A stretch of 64,000 nucleotides of DNA from Dromiciops gliroides (lineage: Eukaryota; Chordata; Mammalia; Microbiotheria; Microbiotheriidae). A program made the position numbers and the translations under genes. The DNA lies in assembly GCF_019393635.1 (NCBI RefSeq), contig NC_057867.1, positions 74,155,492-74,219,491 on the forward strand, given 5' to 3'. Numbering within the stretch: position 1 is the stretch's first letter; every line of letters starts with the position of its first letter. Under the pieces are notes generated by a model. The model made no database searches and was not told the DNA's origin. It saw nothing but the letters and a program-made list of their open reading frames with translations. Positions 55,931 through 64,000 of the stretch are shown here, in pieces.

Positions 55931-58200
55931 CATTGTCCTAGTACAGTGCTTCATGTTTTCAAAGCACCGTTATCTCATCTGTAAGGTATGTTGACCAGGC
56001 ATAAGCTGGCCTGTAAGACAGATGCAAGAAGTGAGGTTTAGCAAAGAAAGATCTCATGGGTAATAATGGGCAGAGTTGGGACTAAATAAGAGCTCTTCCT
56101 CCAAATGCAGTGATTTACTGTACACTATATGTGGCTCCACTAAGGATGTCGAAAAAACTCCATTCTAAATCAGGGTGTGGTCATGACTTCTTCACGATCA
56201 GATCATCTCAAAAAATCTCAAAAAATTCAGATAAATAACTGGTCAATTGGTGGTTTTGAATTACATCAGACGTGAGACTTAGTCGAGCAACTGTGCCAAA
56301 GCTAGTGGCTAAAATTACTGAAAAATGACAGAAAAGATTGTACCATGCATGATAGGAGTAAATTTAGTGACTGTGTCTGGCCTTCCTTAGCAAATGTAAT
56401 CTTATCAGCTCAGTCACTTAAGATGAATAGGTTCAAAGTGAAGGTGTTGACTTTATTGTTTGATTCAACGCTCCTCAAAGGCTTTGCCTGTAGAGCACAA
56501 CCTGGCAGGTCCTACCCAGGTACAAAGGTTTCAAATACCAACCTGCGGAGAGACTGCGTGGGCCAGGGTGGTTGCAGAAGCATGGATTTTGTTGCCCCCA
56601 GTAAGACTTGAAGACCATCTTCTGGCTTACAGGGAAGTTGTGATTTGGTGGGATCCAGCCTCCTAGAAGCACCCAAGGGTAACAAATTGGAACTGTGAGT
56701 CCATGCAGAGGTGGAGCAGGTTTTCTCCTGCAGTCTGAAGTAGCTAAGTCTTCAAAGCTGCAGATCTCTTGGGACTCTATAGGCCCCTTTGGGATGATTA
56801 CAACATGAGATAAAGATCAAACTTCAGTCCGGATGCTTGCTTCCCACACAATGTGCCTATGTACTCCTGGCTCGGATCAGTTAATTTTTCCTTCTGTTGT
56901 ATCTCCTTTGGGGATGTATGATGAAGCATCCTCCATCACCTGCTCCCCTCTCTCCACTATAAAGCAGAGACAAATATCCCCACACTGCTTCCTTTCTGGA
57001 TGTGATGTTACTCTTAATTGGATGATCAGAGCTAATGCTAAGGGAGGGTATACTAAAGGAAAATTCCTTGGCCCTCAGACCCCTGCTTCCTGCCAGACTT
57101 GAGGGAGTAAGGATGACTCTCAGGGAGTCCCCCCACTCCTGCTAGGTCCCAGGTTGTGACCTTGGTGCTTCCTCCTGGGCAAACCTGTGTCTGTGGTGGG
57201 GCGGCTTCCTATTTGTGGCCATTTTCTTTTGGATGAGGACCTCATAAGATCTTGAATAGTAGATAGAATCTTTTGCTCTTTCTGAGTACCTGAAGAACAG
57301 GGCATCAGCTTCTGAAGCAGTTATAGTAGCAATAGTGGCAGTAGCAGTAGCAGAAATAAGGACACACAGGCCTAGAGGGGAAGAGTTGCCCACAGATAAA
57401 GAAACTAGTGAAACACAAAGCCCACCTGGTGTTGATTGAGCTATAATTACTGACGGTAAAAGGTAAAATAGCTAATAAGCAGCTCTCAAAAAGAAGTTGT
57501 TTTCAAATATCTCAAGAAGGCTCTTGACTGATAGTAATCACTCCATAATTTAGTAATGCTTAGCCTTCTTCTTCCTGTGTGGGAACAAAATCGTTTGTTC
57601 TATACAAAGTAATTTTCTGAGTCTATTTTTTCCCTTCTGGCCTACCCTAACTCACTCAACCCCAATGGGGAGGACTCCTCAGACTACAGCCCAAAATAGA
57701 ATCTGAAGTAGTGGTGCAATTGAGAATTGGGAGCCTGGTTCCCCTATTAAAGAAATAGGCAACTCTGGAGCAATGGACCCAGGGCACAGCATGAGGAGAA
57801 GTAAAGGATAAATACTGACAGAGGTCATTGGCCCCAGCCTAGTGGTACATGGAGAGCGACAGTATGAGACTTAGACTGTATTGGAAAAAAATATGTTCCA
57901 GAGCTATGGATACTGGGATATGCAATAGGTCAAGTATTTCATCACCACCACTATGAACCATCACCACCTTCCCTAGCCCCTCCACTAACAATGATTTGCA
58001 GATCAAGCTCCTTGACAATAAAACCTGGGAATGCAGTCAGTCCTCTGCCACCAAGAGAGATTCATCCTAGAACATGGACAAGGAATAGATGACAGAAGCT
58101 GGGTTGGTAAAGGAACTACAGGAAGGATGGGCTGGAGAATGGACTAGAACCGCCCAACACTATGGGAAGTTCACAGCAGGTGAACATAACACTATGGTGT
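55931..58200. other. Largely unique noncoding block
   Basis: A reverse MIR-like piece at 55940-56115, otherwise unique. The open frames at 56345-56672 and 57120-57400 show no recognisable domain. Confidence 0.4.
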
Positions 58201-58204
58201 TATG

Positions 58205-58335
58205 TTGAACATTGGGTGAAGAGACCTGGGCTCCAGTTCTGGACCTGACATTCACTAGCTGAGTGACTTTGAGCAAGTCCTTTCCCCTCAGTTTCCTCAT
58301 CTTTTAATGGAAAATAATTTGAGGTTATGAAACTA
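58205..58335 (+). repeat. MIR fragment
   Basis: CCTGGGCTCCAGTTCTGGACC, CACTAGCTGAGTGACTTTGAGC and CTCAGTTTCCTCATC. Confidence 0.75.
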
Positions 58336-58424
58336 ATGTGATTACTAGGTCTATATCATTTGACTGCTCGTCATGGCTAATCACATACCCCAGAGAAGTC
58401 AGTGACAAAAAAAAGGCTCCTGAG

Positions 58425-58625
58425 TTGTTGTACCAATTGCTAATTCTACCAACAATGCATCAGTGTACCTGCATTTTTATATCTCCTCCAACAGTTAATT
58501 TTCCTCTAATTTTCCCTCTTTGCTAATTGCTGGTTATGAAGAAAAATCTAAGGATTATTTTGATTTGCATTTCTTTTTTTAGATTATTCATTCATGGGGA
58601 AAGGGAGGATCTTTTTTTTAAACTA
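58425..58625 (-). repeat. L1 3' fragment, reverse
   Basis: TTGCTAATTCTACCAACAATGC, TTTTATATCTCCTCCAACAG, ATTTTGATTTGCATTTC. Confidence 0.55.
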
Positions 58626-59158
58626 TTCTGCCATCGATAGGATTGGTTCATCAGCCTACACACCTCACAATCGTTTTTAAGCATTTGAATTTAGATACTA
58701 AATTTCATAAACCCACTGATACCTTGGGTTTAAGTAAAGGAACTTAAAAAAAGTCAGTTTCAAAATGAATCCATTATAAATGTCTTTTTAAAAAATTAAA
58801 GTAAAATTGTGTTTAACTTAAAAGAGCTGTTCACAATTAAAAGACCTCCAAAATTTCATCTTTCCTGATATGAAGATAATATTAAATGACAATGGGAAGG
58901 TATAATAAATAAATAATTATTTCTAAATATCATCATATATCTCATATATATATAAAATCACCTTAACAATAAAACAAAAGGTATAAAGACATGCCAAGAA
59001 ATTATTTTTGATTCTCTGTCTGCTTCATCTCTATTTCTATCTAATCTCTATCTATCCATATCCATATCTACTTGAAGAGATAACCATTCTACATTGCTTA
59101 AAAATGTAACTCCCAAATATTCCACTATGTAACACACTAATGATATCTTAGTCTGGCT
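58626..59158. other. AT-rich intergenic sequence
   Basis: No gene recognised; scattered TATC/ATAT words. Confidence 0.4.
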
Positions 59159-59164
59159 GGCACG

Positions 59165-59720
59165 TATAAAGGGGAGTAAGGTGAAGTAAGGATGCAGAAA
59201 TGAGTAAGTTGGAGCCATTTGGTAACAGGCCTTAAATACCTGATGATTCAGGTAGGGTAGGTCTGCCCTTTCACCTGGTGTGGTGGAATATATGGGTAAA
59301 CATAGCTAAAATAACCAATGAATGTCCATCATTTCAGCAGCTGACATCAAAGGAATTCTGATTATCTACTTATGATGAGTGCATTTGCATACCATTGGTA
59401 TGTTATATGATGAATTTGCCCTAGTTCCCTTTATCTGACTTAGTATAAGACTGCACACACCATAGAAACTGTAGGCCATCTTGGGGTCAGGTTGTTCCTT
59501 GTGGGAGTTACCTTTTGGGGAGCAGTTATATATGCAACTTCATGTCAATGAGGCAAAGAGACTAACCAAACTGGGGACATGGCATATGTATTTTCTTTTA
59601 CCTTTCCCAATATGAGAAAAGCTATGTAGCTTCTACATTAGTCAATAAACTATAGTTATTTCAGTTAAGCAGGTATTGCTTTGTTTGTGTTCCTTGATAT
59701 GCGGACCCTACTATCATGTT
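59165..59720 (+). mobile_element. Possible old LTR
   Basis: CTTAGTATAAGACTGC (TATA-like, about 59441) and GTCAATAAACTATAG (polyadenylation-like, about 59641) followed by a T/G-rich end give an LTR-like layout. No inverted ends or target duplication confirmed. Confidence 0.3.
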
Positions 59721-59739
59721 CAGCTAAAGAGTTTCCATT

Positions 59740-59885
59740 TTATCCTAAAGCCACTGAAGGTTTTTCAGCAAGAGGTATTCATGGTCAGATCTGTGCCTTT
59801 TGAATATGAGTTTGGCAGCTCTAATGGAAGCCGGATTGTTGCAGGGAGAGAATGAATACAGGAAAACCAAAAAGGGGCAGGGAAA
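59740..59885 (-). repeat. L2 fragment
   Basis: TTTTATCCTAAAGCCACTGAAGG, GGTCAGATCTGTGCCTTT and GGCAGCTCTAATGGAAGCC, complement of L2. Confidence 0.65.
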
Positions 59886-59889
59886 GGGA

Positions 59890-60150
59890 AGGGAAGAAGC
59901 ATTTATTAAGTGACTGCTACATGCTAGGCACTGTGCTAAGCAATTTTCAAATATTTTGTCCTCACCACAACTCTGGGAGGTAGGAATTATTATTATTTCG
60001 ATTTCTATGGTGGAGAAAACTGAGGCAGAGGTGAAGTGATTCACCCAGGGTCACAGAAGTGAAATGACTAGTTTCTGAGGTGGGATTTGAACTCAAGTCT
60101 TCCTGAATTCTGGTCCAGTGCTCTATCCATTGTACCACTTAGCTATGACA
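59890..60150 (-). repeat. MIR CORE-SINE
   Basis: GGCACTGTGCTAAGCAATTTTC, CTCACCACAACTCTGGGAGG, CACCCAGGGTCACAG, GGGATTTGAACTCAAG. Confidence 0.8.
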
Positions 60151-60264
60151 ATATTCTAGGAGAGATATGACAATGCTTTGAACTAGAATGGTGGCTAGGA
60201 GAATTCATTGGAAAATTCCTGAAGATTGCTAGTCAAGTATCTGATACCCTATGGACCCAGTGGG

Positions 60265-60435
60265 CAAAGTCTGCAGTTGGAGTCAGAGGACCTACATTTG
60301 AATCCTGGCTCTGTCAGTTGATAGCTGCATATAATTCCAGGGAAGTCACTGACTGTTCTGGGTCTCAGTTTTCCCATCTAATAAAATGAGGGATTGAATT
60401 TGGAACACTAAAACTATGATTTAAAAGATCCTGTA
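60265..60435 (+). repeat. MIR CORE-SINE
   Basis: GTTGGAGTCAGAGGACC, TCCTGGCTCTGTCAGTTG and GGTCTCAGTTTTCCCATC. Confidence 0.7.
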
Positions 60436-60569
60436 ACTAAGAAGAAATTATTTTAGAAACAGAAAGTAAAAGCATAAGGCCCACAGATCCCAAAGAGTCA
60501 CTCTGGGACAGAAGCCAGACTCAAGAGTATCCAAGAAAATCCAAGATGGAAGGGATTTGGAGGTTGGGT

Positions 60570-60722
60570 CATCTTCTTGAATCCTCCCTTCATTTCAGAG
60601 GTGAGAAAGACTGACTTCAGACAGATGAAGTGACTCACAGGGTCAAAGAGTAAACAAACAGCAGAGCGAGAATGTGAACCCAGGTTTCTTGGCTAATAGT
60701 TGAGTCTTGTGGCCATCACTGG
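60570..60722 (-). repeat. MIR fragment
   Basis: CATTTCAGAGGTGAGAAAG, GTGACTCACAGGGTCAAAG and GTGAACCCAGGTTTC. Confidence 0.6.
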
Positions 60723-60724
60723 CT

Positions 60725-60965
60725 AGAGTCATGGAGTAATGGAAGGCACCTTAGTGGCCATCTAGCCCAACTCACAACTGAACAAGACTCTTCTCTGCCA
60801 CATCCCCAACAATGGCCTTTACTCAAAGACCTTTGTGGAGAGAGAACTCACTACTTCCCAAGGCAGTCCATTCCACTTTGACACAACTCAATTTAATAAG
60901 AAGTTTCCCTTCATATCAAATTGAAATCCACCTCTGCAATGTCTTCATTACTCCTACTTCTTCCC
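60725..60965 (+). repeat. CR1/L3 fragment
   Basis: TCATGGAGTAATGGAAGGCACC, GAACTCACTACTTCCCAAGGCAGTCC and CAAATTGAAATCCACCTCTGC. Confidence 0.7.
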
Positions 60966-61415
60966 GTGGGAAGTCAGAGTCTGAAGTTGCACAAACGTTT
61001 GGACTTCTTGCTAAAGGTACTGGTCAATGGTGATGAGGCTGTCAACAACTTTTTGACCTGTAGGCTCAAGTATGTTGATCATTAACAGAACTGGAAAGCA
61101 AGCATCCTTTATTTCAATCCTAAAATGCTGTTTGTTGTTTGTGAAAAACTGAGGCCCCACCATCAAGACTGTCATGACAAGCTCTGGTCTTAGCCTTGTA
61201 ATTGTACACATCACTGACTCCAATGCCATCAGAAACATCAACTTGTATTATGCCTCTAGGGCCTTCATTTTCTCTGTGGCTAGGCAGGGCTAGTAACTTT
61301 CAAGATGAGTGAAAACAAAGTTGCCCTCCAGGAGTTTCTCTATCAATTTGTTGTGAACTCATTTCCCCCCAGATTCATCCAAGTAGAATGACAGGATGAT
61401 GGATCTCCATCTGGA
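60966..61415. other. Unique sequence, identity unknown
   Basis: A minus-strand open frame of 76 codons (61011-61241) reads plausibly but matches no family I recognise. A decayed processed pseudogene is possible. Confidence 0.3.
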
Positions 61416-61419
61416 AGGG

Positions 61420-61605
61420 GCCTCAAAAGCAAACCAGTCCAACCATTTTGTTTTCCAAATAAGGAAACTGAGGTTCAAGAAGGCTAAGTGACTTGACCCA
61501 TGTCAAATAGGTTATAAGCCTTAGAAGTGTGATTTGAACATGTTTCATCTGACTTCAGAACCAGTTTTCTTTCCACTGGACCACACTGCTTCCTTGAGAT
61601 AATGA
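61420..61605 (-). repeat. MIR fragment
   Basis: AATAAGGAAACTGAGGTTCAAG and GTGATTTGAACATG, reverse MIR. Confidence 0.65.
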
Positions 61606-63078
61606 CCTTGATTTTCCATTTCTTTTAGCCTTTGAAGACCCCTCAACTGGAGGTATCATCCATGGTCACCCTGGACCAATGATGTTTATGCTTGTGGAGG
61701 ACAACTCTCAGGTTTAAAAGAAAAAGGATGGATTTGGTTGCCTGTCCCAGGAGTGAAGGACTCTACTCACTCATTGATGGACTCTCCTCATGTCTTTGAC
61801 ATCTTATCAAAGGACAGCTTGTTAACTGAATACACTTCTGATAATCAACCAGGATGATGTGGACCACCTGTCTGACCATAAAGCTAATGACTAGCATTTA
61901 TGAAATACCTCAGAATATTAATTTGGGAGTTGAGGAGAGAGGGTATAAGATGCACAAAACCTTTTCATATGCTTGGCCATAGATTCCAGACTTGTATCAA
62001 AATTACAATTTCAGGAAATGAATGGTTTAGACCCAGGCTATTGGGGGCCTTGATTGGTATAAGGGAATTGAGAAAGAGGCCAGTGATCTAACTCTAATAG
62101 ACAACTTATTAATTACACTCACTTAATAGAGCAGATACCTAGTTTAAATAAAACTGCCTCCATTGGCATTGCATTCCAAGAAGCTGGTAAAATGATTCCC
62201 TATGATCCCATATTGAGTTACTAATCTTAATTCCCCCTTTCAGGGGGCTCCAGAAGTGTGGATATTTGATATAATCAATTGCACTTTTCAGAAAATGAAC
62301 CCATCCCCTTGGGGTTATCCTTTTCTTACTAGTCTTTGGAGTCATAAAAAAGGCAGAGTGATTAGAGCTTTGGCTCCAGGCAACATGAGGTATGAGTCTT
62401 TCCTGAAGCTTACTGTCCATAAACCTTCCATTCTATTCCTCCAGCAGGCCTGAGATTTGCCTTCTGCTATATGGGTCCTTTACCCTTTCTGTGATCCCCC
62501 TGGAATACTGTGTGGAAGACTCTCTCTTTGAGACTTAAGCCAAAATATGCTCCAGATAACTTAAAAGTGCTCCCTATGACTCCAACATAAGTAATAACTG
62601 ATATGACATTCTGAGGCTTGAAAGGAACCAAGTATTGGCTCTACTTTTGAAGTTAAATTTAATAAAACTATGAGATACCCGAACAGTATTCCAGTTGTGA
62701 ATTATTAGGGACTCATTGAGTGTGAAATACATTAAAACTGCAGCAAAAGTGGCTTGCTTTGGAAAGAGTTCAAATGATAAAAGTGGCAGAAGTATTCTAA
62801 ATTGTTTCTAACCTTGACTATGACCAGTTTTCCTAACGAGATGAGTCAGGTAGAGCTAAAAGAAGGTCAGCAGAAAATCTGTATTCAACTAATAGACCGG
62901 GACAAGTTCATAAGCATGGGAAAATGGTTGTAGTTGATTTTGTTGGGGGGAAGGAAGAGAAAATGGGGATGGAGGCTAGTAGTTCATACATTTTTCAATG
63001 AGAAAACCAGCAGAGAACAAACTCTAGCATCACTACCAAAAGGGCATGGGCCAAATAAGCAAGAGTAGCAAGTATGTA
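61606..63078. other. Unique noncoding sequence
   Basis: No confident gene. An exon-like segment at 61629-61718 is described as a finding. Confidence 0.35.
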
Positions 63079-63079
63079 G

Positions 63080-63360
63080 TGGGCAACTAGGTGGCACTAC
63101 ACTAGACAGAATACCAGGCCTGGAGGCAGGAAGATTCATCTTGAGTTCAAATGTGGCCTCAGACACTTACAAGCTGTGTGACCCCTGGGCAAGTCATCTA
63201 ACACTGTTTCCCTCTGTTTCCTCATTTGTAAAATGATTGGCAGAAGAAAATGGCAAACCAGTATTTTTGCAAAGAAAACCCCAAAGGGGGTTGCGAAAAA
63301 TTTGACACAACTAAAATGACCAAATTACAACAACAACAAACAACAACAACAATAATGAGT
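63080..63360 (+). repeat. SINE with CAACAACAAC tail
   Basis: GGGCAACTAGGTGGCAC, CTTACAAGCTGTGTGACCCC, TGGCAAACCAGTATTTTTGC and CAACAACAAAC. Confidence 0.8.
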
Positions 63361-63596
63361 TTGTAGTCTTAAATTTAAAGATTTGTTGATACAAAGTATA
63401 AAAAGGCTGTTGGCCAAGGTCATTGGTACTGCCTTGAGCAAACTGGATTGAGTCCTTCAGGAATCCTGGCTTTCAAAAAGAATGCAGCAATTTATGTGGT
63501 AAATCATATCAAGGGAAAGTATAAACATGAGACAGCTCTTCAAAATGCAAGGTACACATTTTTTAAAAATCACCTCATCGTCTTCTTCTTCTTCTT

Positions 63597-63740
63597 TTTT
63601 TTTAGTGAGGCAATTGGGGTTAAGTGACTTGCCCAGGGTCACACAACTAGTAAGTGTCAAGTGTCTGAGGCCAGATTTGAACTCAGGTACTCCTGAATCC
63701 AGGGCCAGTGCTCTATCCACTGCGCCACCCAGCTGCCCCA
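63597..63740 (-). repeat. WSINE1-type SINE with diverged TSD
   Basis: Reverse SINE from TTTTAGTGAGGCAATTGGGG to CCACCCAGCTGCCCC. Flanking CACCTCATCGTCTTCTT and CACCTCGTCATCTTCTT suggest a diverged target duplication. Confidence 0.9.
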
Positions 63741-64000
63741 CCTCGTCATCTTCTTGTCAGAGGTTGTTGAAAATCTTCCAAATCCTTAAGAAGAGGCTGG
63801 TTGCCCATTTGGTAGAAATGCCCTAAGAGGGATTTCTCACATGTAGGTTCCACTAGCTAGTGGATAAGGTCACCTCTAACATATAGTTTGTGGTATGGCA
63901 GAAAGAAGCCAGGAAGTTGCTTGAACTTTCCAGCGTTTCCCTCAAAAACATTAAATCAAGCTCCTAAACAGATTTTGGAACTACAGAACCTACAAAAAGA
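63741..64000. other. Intergenic, window end
   Basis: No gene recognised up to the window end. Confidence 0.35.

Overview
The window is nuclear DNA from a marsupial. Most of it is interspersed repeat, in particular many copies of a tRNA-derived SINE that begins GGGGCAGCTAGGTGGCACAG and keeps the internal box CTTACTAGCTGTGTGACC. This looks like the WSINE1 type of Australian marsupials. The American opossum SINE tail (CCTAGCCCTTACC...) was not seen, so an australidelphian source (dasyurid, koala, macropod or similar) is the best guess. It also holds marsupial L1 3' ends, L2, MIR-type CORE-SINEs, CR1/L3 pieces, one hAT element with an 8-bp target duplication and one retroviral solo LTR. None of the short ORFs in these repeats looks like a real gene.

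Only one convincing protein-coding locus is present, on the plus strand at 36796-38385. It is an intronless MORF4L1/MRG15-like retrocopy. The C-terminal MRG domain is intact. The N-terminal chromo-barrel part is recognisable but needs two single-base frameshifts that cancel out. The copy seems to derive from the long MRG15 splice form, because the extra segment inside the chromo domain is recognisable and has grown into a Lys/Gly, Glu/Lys-rich stretch.

Upstream lies the most unusual structure in the window: a GC-rich domain (about 35.1-37.2 kb) with nine imperfect tandem units of about 95 bp (35.59-36.39 kb). Each carries a near-perfect NRF1 palindrome (GCGCATGCGC). Most also carry, 20-24 bp further on, an RFX X-box-like dyad (GTTACCTGGAGCAAC) and then a GCCAT element. 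Two CACGTG E-boxes and an inverted CCAAT box follow before the retrocopy. This looks like a purpose-built promoter array, possibly germline-active; that role is inference.

Layout: 0-34 kb is repeats and unannotated unique DNA, including a solo LTR at 14.6-15.1 kb. 34.3-34.8 kb is a polypurine tract. 35.1-39.0 kb is the CpG-rich promoter array and retrogene with its 3' UTR. 39.2-39.5 kb is a GT/G-run minisatellite. 40-64 kb is again repeats and unique sequence, with candidate conserved noncoding segments near 47.6-48.2 kb and 52.3-52.5 kb.
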